Below, one piece after another: positions 25,954 to 34,453 of a stretch of 40,465 bases of DNA. The stretch is from Bryobacterales bacterium (GTDB taxonomy: Bacteria; Acidobacteriota; Terriglobia; Bryobacterales; Bryobacteraceae). Numbering within the stretch: the first letter of the stretch is position 1; each line of letters opens with the position of its first letter. Where the stretch lies: assembly GCA_016789745.1 (NCBI GenBank), contig JAEUQF010000432.1:1-40465 (forward strand), in the 5' to 3' direction. The position numbers and the translations under genes were made by a program. The notes under the pieces are model-generated. The model did not search any database. It was not told the origin of the DNA and saw nothing but the letters and a program-made list of their open reading frames with translations.

Positions 25954-26077
25954 AGTCTCGTTCCCCTCAGTTTGGTCTTGAAGCGGCGTTGCAACGCCTG
26001 CTCACTAAAGAACGCGAAAGGATCACGGGCGCGTCTTTGCTCGCGAGTCCGGATCTCTTGCTATCTTCAAGAAACCT
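25954..26077. promoter_or_regulatory. Divergent mddA/araC control region with inverted 8-mers
   Basis: 124 bases separate the two start codons. TCTTGAAG (25976-25983) near the mddA side and its exact reverse complement CTTCAAGA (26065-26072) near the AraC start face each other. A 14-base palindrome lies between them. The positions suit binding sites for a local regulator, but no promoter hexamers stand out. Confidence 0.4.
25985..25998. promoter_or_regulatory. Perfect 14-base palindrome, possible operator
   Basis: GGCGTTGCAACGCC reads the same on both strands and lies 32 bases upstream of the mddA start. A dyad of this length in a short divergent region is a candidate binding site for a dimeric regulator. 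AraC proteins more often use direct repeats, so a different protein may bind here. Confidence 0.45.
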
Positions 26078-27049
26078 GTGGATGCGCTTTCCGAAGTCCT
26101 GAAGCTGGTCACCTTGAACGGGGCCATTTTCTACAACGCCGAATTCTCCTGCCCGTGGGAATTCCGATCGCCCCGCTCGCAGGCCCTGCTGCGCCATCTG
26201 CAAACGGCGCCCGGACACGTCATCATCTACCACTTGGTCACGCAAGGCACGGCATGGGCGTTCCTGGAACGCGATCCGTCGGCACGGGTGGAACTGAGTG
26301 CCGGGCAGGTGGTGGTGTTCCCGCACGGCGACGCGCACCACATGGGCAATGGCTCACCCGCGGAGATCTTCGATGATGAGCACCACCTGGCGGACATTCT
26401 CTCCCATGGCCTGGCGCCAGCCTGCTACGGAGGTGGGGGCGAGCCGACCAACTTCATCTGCGGCTACTTTGTCTGCGACCCGCAATTGTGCCGCGTGGTG
26501 CTCGGCTGCCTGCCGCCGATCTTCGCGGTGGATCTGCGGGCCGACACGGCGGGGCGCTGGCTGGAGGAGTCGATACGGTTCTCGGCCACGCGCGCGGCGT
26601 CGAATGAGCCGGGTATCCACGCGGTGCTGGCGAAGCTGTCGGAGTTGCTGTTCATCGAAACGCTGCGGCGGCACCTGGGCACGATGACCGCGGGGGACAC
26701 CGGATGGCTGGCCGGGCTGCGTGATCCGCAGGTGAGCCAAGCCCTGGCGGCGATTCACCGCGAGCCGGCGCGCGCCTGGACCATCGCGGATCTCGCCTCC
26801 GGGGCGGGCACGTCCCGCTCCGTGCTGGCCGAACGCTTCCGGCACTACCTGGGGGAACCGCCGATGGCGTACCTGATGCGCTGGCGTCTGCAATTGGGCG
26901 CGAAGCTGTTGGGCACCACGGGGCGGAGCGTGGCGGAGATCGCCATGCAGGTTGGCTATGACTCGGAGGCAGCGTTTAACCGCGCCTTTAAGCGCGAGTT
27001 TGGCGAACCGCCGGCTCGGTATCGAAAGCTGCGGGAGCAGGAGCCGTAA
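26078..27049 (+). CDS. AraC family transcriptional regulator with N-terminal cupin
   Basis: A 323-residue regulator starting at GTG. Residues about 1-200 form the AraC_binding_2/cupin_6-like sensor domain, with FSCPWEFRSP, VIIYHLVTQG, VVVFPHGDAHHM and GYFVCD. Residues about 225-320 form two helix-turn-helix units, ending in VAEIAMQVGYDSEAAFNRAF and FGEPPARYRKLRE, the standard AraC signature. It is divergent from mddA and is the natural candidate to control it, possibly in response to a small sulfur compound or an oxidised thiol; that ligand is a guess. Its last 62 bases overlap the end of the convergent symporter gene, in a different frame. Confidence 0.93.
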   Translation: MDALSEVLKLVTLNGAIFYNAEFSCPWEFRSPRSQALLRHLQTAPGHVIIYHLVTQGTAWAFLERDPSARVELSAGQVVVFPHGDAHHMGNGSPAEIFDDEHHLADILSHGLAPACYGGGGEPTNFICGYFVCDPQLCRVVLGCLPPIFAVDLRADTAGRWLEESIRFSATRAASNEPGIHAVLAKLSELLFIETLRRHLGTMTAGDTGWLAGLRDPQVSQALAAIHREPARAWTIADLASGAGTSRSVLAERFRHYLGEPPMAYLMRWRLQLGAKLLGTTGRSVAEIAMQVGYDSEAAFNRAFKREFGEPPARYRKLREQEP

Positions 27050-28247
27050 CGGGATCGAGGCTGTAGCCTTCCCAGCGAGCAACGACGGCCGAAGCCAGGC
27101 AGTTGCCGAGCACGTTGACCGAGGTGCGGGCCATGTCCATGACGGCATCGATGCCCAGCAGCACGGCCACGCCTTCCATGGGCAGGCCGAAGGTAGCGAG
27201 CGTGCCCGCCATGATGACGAGCGCGGCACGAGGCACTCCCGCCACTCCCTTGCTGGTGAGCATGAGGGTGAGCATCATCATCACCTGCTGGCCAATGGTC
27301 AACGGAATGCCGGCGGCCTGTGCGACGAAGACGCTTGCCAGTGACAGATAGAGCGTGGTGCCATCGAGATTGAAGCTATAGCCGGTGGGCAGCACGAAGG
27401 CGACGATGTGTTTGGGGACGCCGAAACGTTCCATGTTCTCCAGGGCGCGCGGCAGGGCGGCTTCGCTGGAGGCGGTGGAGAACGCGATGACAAATGGTTC
27501 ACGCACCGCGGCGAGGAAGCGCCCCAAAGGGATGCGTGCGATCATGACCACGGAGCCGAGCACAAGGGTGACAAAGATGATCTGGGCAGCGTACATAGTG
27601 AGGATGAGCTTGCCCAGGTTCACCAGCACGGCAAAACCCTTCGACGCGACTACTACGGCAAGCGCCGCACCGACGCCGAAGGGCGCCAGGTACATGACGT
27701 ACTTCGTATAGCGGAACATCACCTCGGCCAGCGATTCGCAGAAATCAACGATGGGTTTGGACTTGTCGCCGATAGCCACGCAGGCGGTGCCGAACAGGAA
27801 GCTGAAGACAACGATCTGCAGCACCTCGCCCTTGGCCATGGCGTCGATGATGCTGGTGGGGAAGGTGTGTTCGAGAACGCCGGCAAGGGTGGGTGAGGCG
27901 GTCTGCAGTTTGGTGCCCTGCGCCGCGTCGGCCTGCAGCGTCATGCCTTCCCCGGGCCTGGTGAGGTTTACGGCAGCGAGCCCGATTAGCAGCGCCAGCG
28001 TGGTGACGATCTCGAAGTAGATGATGCTCTTCAGGCCGATGCGGCCCATGGTCTTCACATTGCCGCTGGCGGCGATGCCGTAGACCAAAGTGCCGAACAG
28101 CAGCGGCGCAATGATGCTCTTGATCAGCCGTAGGAAGATGTTGCTGACTACGGACAGATGCGCGGCCTGCTGCGGCGCGGCGATACCGATGGCGACGCCC
28201 ACGGCCATGCCGACGAAGATCCAGAACGTCAGCGAAAGCTTCGCCAT
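26988..28247 (-). CDS. Dicarboxylate/amino acid:cation symporter (DAACS/GltP family)
   Basis: About 419 residues from the ATG at 28247. The frame runs further upstream to 28451, but only over nadK in a non-homologous register, and GGGGAACG before 28247 supports this start. Eight or so membrane segments are visible. Signature stretches are FLRLIKSIIAPLLFGTLVYG near 40-60, the serine-rich hairpin AFSTASSEAALP, the NLDGT motif in GYSFNLDGTTLYLS, and the last half NVLGNCLASAVVARWEG. Members take up glutamate, aspartate, succinate or malate with Na+ or H+. NLDGT replaces the common NMDGT. It begins one base after the nadK stop and closes the housekeeping operon. It overlaps the convergent AraC gene by 62 bases. 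Confidence 0.93.
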   Translation of the reverse strand: MAKLSLTFWIFVGMAVGVAIGIAAPQQAAHLSVVSNIFLRLIKSIIAPLLFGTLVYGIAASGNVKTMGRIGLKSIIYFEIVTTLALLIGLAAVNLTRPGEGMTLQADAAQGTKLQTASPTLAGVLEHTFPTSIIDAMAKGEVLQIVVFSFLFGTACVAIGDKSKPIVDFCESLAEVMFRYTKYVMYLAPFGVGAALAVVVASKGFAVLVNLGKLILTMYAAQIIFVTLVLGSVVMIARIPLGRFLAAVREPFVIAFSTASSEAALPRALENMERFGVPKHIVAFVLPTGYSFNLDGTTLYLSLASVFVAQAAGIPLTIGQQVMMMLTLMLTSKGVAGVPRAALVIMAGTLATFGLPMEGVAVLLGIDAVMDMARTSVNVLGNCLASAVVARWEGYSLDPVTAPAPAAFDTEPAVRQTRA

Positions 28248-28248
28248 T

Positions 28249-29112
28249 CTAGCGTTCCCCCCATTTGAGCTTCGCCCGCAGCACGTCGAAGAAGAGCTGG
28301 GCCGGGGGGCGAATAAGACGAATACAGTGTTCCGATCGCTTGCAGATGATACGGTCGCCGCGGCGGAGCGGCTCACCAATCTGCCCGTCGATGGTAAGCA
28401 TGGAGGAGTCGTCGAGGTCTTTGCAGACGATGGTGATGACGCTGGTGTCATTCACGATCACGGGACGATTGGTGAGCATGTGCGGGCAGATGGGTGTGAT
28501 GGCGAGGGCGCCGACGGAAGGGTAGATGATGGGGCCGCCGGCGGAGAGGGAGTAAGCCGTGGAGCCAGTGGGCGTGGAGATGATCAGACCATCGGCTTTA
28601 TAGGTGCATACCAGGTGGCCGTCGGCATAGGTGTCGAGGTTGACCATGCGGGCGATGGCTGCCTTCGAGACCACGGCATCGTTCAGAGCCTCATAGGCGG
28701 CAATCTGTTGGTCGCCGCGGATGATCTCGACACGGAGCAGGCGGCGGCGGCCGATGCGGTGTTCCCCTCGCAGGGCGCGCTCCAGTTCCGGAAAGAGGTC
28801 GTCGACGGAGATGGCGGTGAGGAAGCCCAATCCGCCGAGATTCACGGCGAAGATGGGAATATCGCGGCCGCTGATGACACGAGCCGCGGATAGCAGCGTT
28901 CCGTCGCCGCCCAGCACAATCATCAGCTGCACATCGTCGACTACAGCTTCCCGCGAGTAGGGCGTGCCGCCTCCTGCGTACTCCGCCGTCTGGTCGTCGC
29001 AGCGCGCGCCTATGCCACGCGCCGAGAGCCAGGCAAGCAACTGGGGCACGAGCTTGGCGGCTTGTGGCGACCCGGGCTTACTGATGATGGCAACGGTCTC
29101 AATAACGGGCAT
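28249..29112 (-). CDS. nadK: NAD kinase
   Basis: A 287-residue ATP-NAD kinase. The catalytic glycine-rich motif is VLGGDGTLLSAARV near 67-80. The NAD-binding part holds LNDAVVSKAAIARMVNL and the conserved GLIISTPTGSTAYSLSAGGP stretch. The C-terminus is a beta-rich domain ending near a typical variable tail. It makes NADP from NAD in the cytoplasm. The ATG at 29112 is used because the upstream frame (to 29280) lies in tlyA and reads as noise. It overlaps the tlyA end by 14 bases. The order xseB-ispA-tlyA-nadK is a well-known bacterial gene string; recN and dxs, often next to it, are absent here. Confidence 0.96.
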   Translation of the reverse strand: MPVIETVAIISKPGSPQAAKLVPQLLAWLSARGIGARCDDQTAEYAGGGTPYSREAVVDDVQLMIVLGGDGTLLSAARVISGRDIPIFAVNLGGLGFLTAISVDDLFPELERALRGEHRIGRRRLLRVEIIRGDQQIAAYEALNDAVVSKAAIARMVNLDTYADGHLVCTYKADGLIISTPTGSTAYSLSAGGPIIYPSVGALAITPICPHMLTNRPVIVNDTSVITIVCKDLDDSSMLTIDGQIGEPLRRGDRIICKRSEHCIRLIRPPAQLFFDVLRAKLKWGER

Positions 29113-29830
29113 GCAATAAGAATTCCCGGTTCCCTTCCGTGCCCAGAATCGGACTGGGCACGATCGAAGTATGATAGCGAAGCGCGGAGAGCGCCTGTTG
29201 GACACGATCACAGGCGGCCTGATGAAGAGCGGGGTCGCGCACGATGCCGCCTTTGCCCACCTGTTCGCGGCCGACCTCAAACTGCGGTTTCACCAGAAGG
29301 ATCATTTCGGCGTCGTCGGTGAGCAAGGGCGGAAAGCGCGGGATCAGAAGCGTCAGGGAGATGAAACTAGCATCGCAGACCAGCAGCGCGGCTTTCTCAC
29401 CGATGGTCTCCGGCTCCAGGTAGCGGGCATTCGTGTTCTCATGCAGCACCACGCGGGCATCGGTGCGTAGCTTCCAGTCGATCTGTCCGGCCCCGGTGTC
29501 GACGGCATGGACGCGCGCGGCGCCGCGTTGCAGCAGGCAATCGGTGAAGCCGCCTGTGGAGGTGCCGATGTCGATGCAGACCTTGTTTGCAGGGTCCACG
29601 TGAAAAGCATCGAGAGCCGCCGCCAGTTTGAAGCCGCCGCGGCTGACGTAGGGCAGGCGGCCGGTGACTTCGACAGCCACATCCGCCGGCACCGTTCGTC
29701 CGGGCTTGTCGCCCTTCTGTCCGGCCACAATCACCTCGCCGGCCAGGATCAGCGCCTGCGCCTTCTCCCGCGAATCGGCCAGACCACGTTCCACCAGGAG
29801 CTGGTCCAGCCGCAGTTTGCCAGGCTTCAT
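29099..29830 (-). CDS. tlyA: TlyA family rRNA (cytidine-2'-O)-methyltransferase
   Basis: A 243-residue protein. Residues 1-65 are an S4 RNA-binding domain (LRLDQLLVERGLADSREKAQ, then AGEVIVAGQ). Next comes an FtsJ/RrmJ-like methyltransferase domain starting at LPYVSRGGFKL, with the S-adenosylmethionine loop CIDIGTSTGGFTDCLLQRGA near 85-104 and a KPQFEVGREQVGKGGIV stretch near 180. TlyA enzymes methylate 16S and 23S rRNA; the name also covers proteins once called hemolysins. The start ATG overlaps the ispA TGA by four bases, and the end overlaps the nadK start by 14 bases, so translation is coupled. Confidence 0.95.
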   Translation of the reverse strand: MKPGKLRLDQLLVERGLADSREKAQALILAGEVIVAGQKGDKPGRTVPADVAVEVTGRLPYVSRGGFKLAAALDAFHVDPANKVCIDIGTSTGGFTDCLLQRGAARVHAVDTGAGQIDWKLRTDARVVLHENTNARYLEPETIGEKAALLVCDASFISLTLLIPRFPPLLTDDAEMILLVKPQFEVGREQVGKGGIVRDPALHQAACDRVQQALSALRYHTSIVPSPILGTEGNREFLLHARY

Positions 29831-30729
29831 GTTTTGCGGTGGACGATCAGGTCGGCGAGTTGGTGGAGCCAGTAGGCACGGTCGCCGAAACGTGCGAGGG
29901 TTTCGTGTGCCGCGGTGAGTTCGGCCTCCGCCATGCGGCGCGATGCGTCCAGTCCGTAGACGGCCGGGAACGTGATCTTATGCTGGGCAGCGTCCTTGCC
30001 CGCGGTCTTACCCAGCGCTTCAGACGACTCCTCCATGTCGAGGATGTCATCGACGATCTGGAAGGCGAGGCCGACGTGTTCGCCATAACGGCTGAGGGCA
30101 TCGAGTTCGTCAGGAGTGGCGCCGGCGTAGATGGCGCCCATGCGGACGCTCGCCCGCAGAAGGGCACCGGTCTTGGCGCGATGGATGGCGTGCAGCCGTT
30201 CGGGAGTGGGCTCAGCCTTCTCGCCTTCGATATCGCGCACCTGGCCGGCAATCATCCCTTCCACGGTGCCGGCCGAGGAGGCCAATTCCAGCACCAGCGC
30301 GGCGCGTGTCTCGGCGGGCACCCCGGGCAGCTTCGCCAACACCTCGAACGACAACGTGAGGAGCGCATCCCCGGCGAGCACGGCCATGGCCTCGCCGAAA
30401 ACCACGTGATTGGTTGGCCTGCCGCGGCGCAGATCATCGTTGTCGATGGCGGGCAGGTCATCGTGAATGAGGGAATAGGTGTGGACCAGTTCCAGCGTGC
30501 ACGCTGCCGTCTCGATGCCCTCCACCCGCCGGCCCACGGCGCGGCAGGCCTCCATGCAGAGCATAGGACGCACGCGCTTGCCGCCCGCAAACAGGCTATA
30601 GCGCATCGCCTTATGGATAGTTTCAGGCGAATGCGAGTCGGCGGGCACCACACGGTGAAGCGCCTCATCGGCAAGCTTCACTTGCTCGCGCATGTACTCG
30701 CTCAGGGGAACGACGGTGGTGGTGCTCAT
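29827..30729 (-). CDS. ispA: Polyprenyl synthetase (farnesyl/geranylgeranyl diphosphate synthase)
   Basis: A 300-residue isoprenyl diphosphate synthase. The first Asp-rich motif is IHDDLPAIDNDDLRRG near 88-103, and the second is FQIVDDILD near 225-233. GGKRVRPML near 50-58 and GKTAGKDAAQHKITFPAVYG near 242-261 complete the family pattern. It joins isopentenyl and allylic diphosphates to give chains of 15-20 carbons for quinones, undecaprenyl and other lipids. The residues before the first motif suggest a farnesyl-type product, but chain length is not certain. The ATG at 30729 overlaps the xseB stop by ATGA; the longer frame to 30822 runs inside xseB and is rejected. Confidence 0.94.
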   Translation of the reverse strand: MSTTTVVPLSEYMREQVKLADEALHRVVPADSHSPETIHKAMRYSLFAGGKRVRPMLCMEACRAVGRRVEGIETAACTLELVHTYSLIHDDLPAIDNDDLRRGRPTNHVVFGEAMAVLAGDALLTLSFEVLAKLPGVPAETRAALVLELASSAGTVEGMIAGQVRDIEGEKAEPTPERLHAIHRAKTGALLRASVRMGAIYAGATPDELDALSRYGEHVGLAFQIVDDILDMEESSEALGKTAGKDAAQHKITFPAVYGLDASRRMAEAELTAAHETLARFGDRAYWLHQLADLIVHRKT

Positions 30730-30962
30730 GAGTCGGCCTTCATGGGCTCGGGCAACAGCTTGTCGCCGCGGCGCATCAACTGCTCCACGCGCGTTTCGGC
30801 TTCTTCCAACTGCTTGCGGCACGCAGCGCTTAACTGCGTGCCTTTCTCAAAAAGCGAGAGGGCCCGCTCCAATGGCAGGTCCCCTGACTCGAGTTCCTTG
30901 ACAACGGCCTCCAGTTCGGTGAGGCTGGCCTCGAAACTCTGAGGCTTCTCGTGTTCTGACAT
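30726..30962 (-). CDS. xseB: Exodeoxyribonuclease VII small subunit
   Basis: A 78-residue helical protein matching XseB in length and pattern: SFEASLTELEAVVKELESGD, the LPLERALSLFEKG core, and LEEAETRVEQL. It forms the small subunits of exonuclease VII, which degrades single-stranded DNA to oligonucleotides. The large-subunit gene xseA is not in the window. It is the first gene of the coupled xseB-ispA-tlyA-nadK-symporter operon, and its start lies 23 bases after the stop of the propeller gene. Confidence 0.96.
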   Translation of the reverse strand: MSEHEKPQSFEASLTELEAVVKELESGDLPLERALSLFEKGTQLSAACRKQLEEAETRVEQLMRRGDKLLPEPMKADS

Positions 30963-30985
30963 TGGCTTTATTTTAGCGGGTCGGC

Positions 30986-32740
30986 CTACTCCACTGGCGG
31001 TTCGACGACGGTCAGGGTCACGGGCACCTTGACCTCGGGATAGAAGGCGGCGGGCACCTTCAAACGAAGTTCAGCCTTGTACTCTCCGGCAGGCAGGTCG
31101 CCCGAGGTCAGTTCGACGGTCAGTTTGAGGTTGGTCTTTTGGCCATCGGGACGGAGGCGCAGCCAGGGCTGATCGGCGGTGATCTCCTCGACATCGAAAG
31201 CGGCGGGACACCCGGTGGTGACTTCGATCATCTGCGGATCGGGCAGAGTGGCCGAGCCACGGGTGTAGACGAATTGGAGGCCCGTGACAGAGGCGGCAGG
31301 CCAGGGATCGCAAAGGCGCGTGACGAACGCATCGGTAGAAGCGGCCATCTGTTTGCGGAAGGCGTTCTGGAGGGGAAGGTTGTCGCTAGAGGTTTCGCCG
31401 ACGAGCGTTACGCTTTCGTCCGGCCCGAGAGCCAGGGCGGTGGTGGCGTCGCGCTTGGAGCCGCCCCAGAACGTGGAGAAGAGGATTTGTTTGTTGTCGG
31501 CATCAAGCTTGATGAGGTAGCTTTCGGTGGCACCGGCGGCGTTGGGTTGAACTGGGCGGGAGGTTAGGAAGTCGGCGGAGACGGTTTCACCCGTCACGTA
31601 GAGGTGCCCGCGTCCATCCACCTTCAGGCCGGAGACGGTATCGTCCGGGTCGGCCGAACCGGTGGTTTTGCCGCCGAGGTAGGTGGCATACTCCGCGGTG
31701 CTGCCGTCGGCGCTCAACCGCACCACAAAACCGTCGCGATGGCCGCCCGCGTACTGGGGCTGGATGGCGTTCTCGCTCATCGGCCAAGTCTTGGCGTTAG
31801 TGGTACCGCCGAGCCACACGCGGCCCTGCGCATCCACCGTGATGGCTTCGGACTTGGTATACCCCGATCGATGGCCGACGTAACTCAACCACTGGACGCC
31901 CGTGCCTTCGGGAGACAACTTGGCGACAAAGCTGGAGTAAGAAATGGGCTGGCGGATCCAGGCACCCTCGGTCGCCAGCCCCGGCGACATAGACTCGCCT
32001 GTGACAAACAGAGAGTCGTCAGGTCCAACGGCAATCGCATAAATGTTATCCGTACCGGCGGTGCCACCGATATAGCTGGCCCAGGCAAGTTGATAGTCAC
32101 TGGTGAACTTTGCCACAAATGCATCCTGCCCACCGCCAGCCTGCGTAGGCTGGAATGCATTCTTAACGGGGAAATCTGACGAACTGGCGCGACCGGCCAG
32201 GTAGATGCTGTTCTGCGAGTCGACCGCGACGGCGAGGCCCTCTTCGTTTCGGGTGCCACCGAGGTAGGTGGAAAACAGGAGCTTGCCCGTGGCATCGAAT
32301 TTCATGAGGAAGGCAATGTTGAGACCGGTCTGCTTGTCCTGGACGGCGTTGAGCAGCGGGAAGTCACGGGCACCGGTAGTGCCGGCGAGGTAGACGTTGT
32401 CTTGACAGTCGACCGCAACAGCGTTCGCGCGCGTGTTGGAAGAGCCTCCAATGATGTGCGACCAGACGATCTGCTTTCCGTCGGGCGAATATTTGGTCAG
32501 AAACGCCTTGGAGACGGCGAAATTGAGATTGATGGAACCAAAGCCTTTGCCGGAAAAGTCGCCCGAGTCGGTTTTGCCGGCGACATACGTGTGGCCCGCG
32601 CTGTCCACAGCCACGGCCGCGGCGTCTTCGGTGCGATTGCCGCCGAGATAGGTGGAAAACAGGAGACGCTTGTCATCCTGCGGGGTTTGGGCGGCGGCGA
32701 TTGCGGCCGAAACGAACAAAACAAAGCGAACGATGCTCAT
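30986..32740 (-). CDS. Secreted SBBP-repeat beta-propeller protein with C-terminal BACON-like domain
   Basis: A 584-residue protein with a signal peptide (RFVLFVSAAIAAAQ). Seven repeats follow, each with a FSTYLGG-type start, a VAVD strand and a Y-x-A-G-x-T-x-S-x-D-F-P end, for example LLFSTYLGGTRNEEGLAVAV. Seven units fit one closed seven-bladed propeller. Residues about 485-580 form an Ig/BACON-like beta domain, with VYTRGSATLPDPQMIEV and LTVELTSGDLPAGEYKAEL. SBBP proteins are abundant in Acidobacteriota and Planctomycetota; they are exported and probably bind surface or polymeric ligands. It lies downstream of the sulfatase on the same strand, but a stable hairpin separates them. Confidence 0.9.
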   Translation of the reverse strand: MSIVRFVLFVSAAIAAAQTPQDDKRLLFSTYLGGNRTEDAAAVAVDSAGHTYVAGKTDSGDFSGKGFGSINLNFAVSKAFLTKYSPDGKQIVWSHIIGGSSNTRANAVAVDCQDNVYLAGTTGARDFPLLNAVQDKQTGLNIAFLMKFDATGKLLFSTYLGGTRNEEGLAVAVDSQNSIYLAGRASSSDFPVKNAFQPTQAGGGQDAFVAKFTSDYQLAWASYIGGTAGTDNIYAIAVGPDDSLFVTGESMSPGLATEGAWIRQPISYSSFVAKLSPEGTGVQWLSYVGHRSGYTKSEAITVDAQGRVWLGGTTNAKTWPMSENAIQPQYAGGHRDGFVVRLSADGSTAEYATYLGGKTTGSADPDDTVSGLKVDGRGHLYVTGETVSADFLTSRPVQPNAAGATESYLIKLDADNKQILFSTFWGGSKRDATTALALGPDESVTLVGETSSDNLPLQNAFRKQMAASTDAFVTRLCDPWPAASVTGLQFVYTRGSATLPDPQMIEVTTGCPAAFDVEEITADQPWLRLRPDGQKTNLKLTVELTSGDLPAGEYKAELRLKVPAAFYPEVKVPVTLTVVEPPVE

Positions 32741-32760
32741 GCCATAGGGGATCGCGGGAA

Positions 32761-32805
32761 TTGCGGGCGCGGAGGCTCATCCGAGCTCGATGAGACCGCC
32801 CGCAA
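32761..32805 (-). terminator. Stable two-stem hairpin between sulfatase and propeller genes
   Basis: TTGCGGGCG (32761-32769) pairs exactly with CGCCCGCAA (32797-32805), and inside it CTCATC (32776-32781) pairs with GATGAG (32789-32794). The hairpin starts about 20 bases past the sulfatase stop. It lacks a following T-run, so it may be an imperfect terminator, a processing site or a leader structure of the propeller gene. Confidence 0.45.
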
Positions 32806-32824
32806 CCCCGTCCCTACCAGCGAC

Positions 32825-34390
32825 TCACCGCTTCTTCGGCGGAGGTGCCTGCACGTATGATGATTCCTGCGGCTGCGATTCGGCGAACTGATCGTCGTCC
32901 TTCAACTCCTTCCGCAGCCGCTGCAGTTCCTGCTTCAACTCCGCCACCACCTTCCGCGCCCCCGGATCGTTGTAGATGTTGCGCATCTCCGCCGGATCCT
33001 TCCGCAGGTCGTAGCACTCCCACTGGTCCTTCTTCCAGAAATAGATCAGCTTGTGCGTCGTGGTCCGAACCCCATAATGCGCACGGGTATTGTGGTCGCC
33101 CGGATCGTGATAGTAGCGATAGTACATGGACCGCCGCCAGTTCGCTGGTTTCCTGCCCTTCCACACCGGGAGCAGGCTCACCCCCTGCATGTCCTTCGGC
33201 ACCGCCGCGCCCGCCAAATCCAGGAACGTGGGCGCGAAGTCGCAGTTAATTCCGATCGCATCCGACGTGCTCCCGGCCTTGATGCCGGCCGGCCAGCGCA
33301 CCACGAACGGCATCCGCAGCGCCTCTTCGTACATAAACCGCTTGTCGTACATTCCGTGCTCACCCAGAAAGAAGCCCTGGTCGCTGGTGTAAATGATGAC
33401 CGTGTTCTCACCCAACCCATTGGCGTCCAGGTACTCCAACACCCGCCCCACGTTGTCATCCACGCTCTGCACGCAGGCCAGGTAGTCCTGCATGTATCGT
33501 TGGTACTTCCAATCCTCCAACGCGCGCCCGGTCAGCGTCTTCTTCACCCCATCAATCACCGTCTCCACTTCGGTCGGCTTCACCTGCAGCCATTTGCGCG
33601 TCTCCTCGGCGGACAGCCCCGCCGGAGGCGTCAGCTTCAAATCCCGCCGCGTCATATCGTGAAACACCGACTGTTTCTGCTCCCGCAACGCGTCGGTCCG
33701 TCCCGCATAGTCATCCCGCAGATTCGCCGGCTCCGGAATACGCTTGTTCTCAAACATCTTCCGGTGCTTCTCATTCGGAGTCCATTCCCGGTGCGGCGCT
33801 TTATGGTGCGACATCACAAAGAACGGCTTGTCCTTCGGCCTCTGCTTGATCGTCTCAATCGTCAAATCGGCGATGACATCCGTCGCGTACCCCTTGTGCA
33901 CAGTCGACCCATCCTTCTCATACAGCGTCGGATCGTTGTACACCCCCTGCCCCGGCAAGATGTTCCAGTAGTCAAAGCCAGTCGGATCACTCCCTAAGTG
34001 CCATTTGCCGATCATCGCCGTGTAATAACCGGCCTGCTGCAGCAGCTTCGCCACATGCTGCTGGTTCCCATCGAAACGGTTGAACACCGGGACCCCATTC
34101 AGATGGCTGTACTTGCCCGTTAGAATTACGGCGCGGCTGGGCGTGCAGATCGAGTTCGTCACAAACATGCGGTCCATCCGCATGCCTTCCTTCGCGATGC
34201 GGTCCAGGTGCGGCGTCTGGTTCACCCGGCTCCCATAACAACTCATGGCCTGCGTGGTGTGGTCATCCGTCATGATGAACAGAATGTTCGGCCTTGACTT
34301 CGGACCATCCGCGCCAAGCGCCACCCGTCCCATAGGACTCGATGCCAGAAACGGAAGCGTGAGAAGACGACGACGTGACAGGGTCTGCAT
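32825..34390 (-). CDS. Tat-exported type I sulfatase
   Basis: About 521 residues from the ATG at 34390. The N-terminus SRRRLLTLPFLASSPMG is a twin-arginine-like signal. The metal-binding Asp pair is in NILFIMTDDHTTQ near 35-47. The formylglycine signature is C82-T-P-S-R86 in NSICTPSRAVILTGKYSH. Later conserved parts are IGKWHLGSDP and YTSDQGFFLGEHGMYDKRFM with EEALRMPFVVRWP, and a C-terminal domain with WECYDLRKDPAEMRNIY. The Cys-type motif must be changed to formylglycine to be active. The enzyme would remove sulfate from an organic ester outside the cytoplasm; the substrate is unknown. It lies just downstream of a SUMF1-domain gene on the same strand. Confidence 0.94.
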   Translation of the reverse strand: MQTLSRRRLLTLPFLASSPMGRVALGADGPKSRPNILFIMTDDHTTQAMSCYGSRVNQTPHLDRIAKEGMRMDRMFVTNSICTPSRAVILTGKYSHLNGVPVFNRFDGNQQHVAKLLQQAGYYTAMIGKWHLGSDPTGFDYWNILPGQGVYNDPTLYEKDGSTVHKGYATDVIADLTIETIKQRPKDKPFFVMSHHKAPHREWTPNEKHRKMFENKRIPEPANLRDDYAGRTDALREQKQSVFHDMTRRDLKLTPPAGLSAEETRKWLQVKPTEVETVIDGVKKTLTGRALEDWKYQRYMQDYLACVQSVDDNVGRVLEYLDANGLGENTVIIYTSDQGFFLGEHGMYDKRFMYEEALRMPFVVRWPAGIKAGSTSDAIGINCDFAPTFLDLAGAAVPKDMQGVSLLPVWKGRKPANWRRSMYYRYYHDPGDHNTRAHYGVRTTTHKLIYFWKKDQWECYDLRKDPAEMRNIYNDPGARKVVAELKQELQRLRKELKDDDQFAESQPQESSYVQAPPPKKR

Positions 34391-34453
34391 GCTGGTTATC
34401 TCACTAGCATAAGCCTCCAACGCGCCACCCGTTCGAACTCCGCCCCTGATTGG

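Noticed and set aside
29839..30942. 367-codon plus-strand frame opposite ispA and xseB
   Set aside because: Shadow of well-recognised genes; no ribosome site or domain.
31071..32700. Repeated DNA in the propeller gene as a possible direct-repeat array
   Set aside because: The repetition is at protein level (seven SBBP blades) with diverged DNA, and it is explained by the fold.
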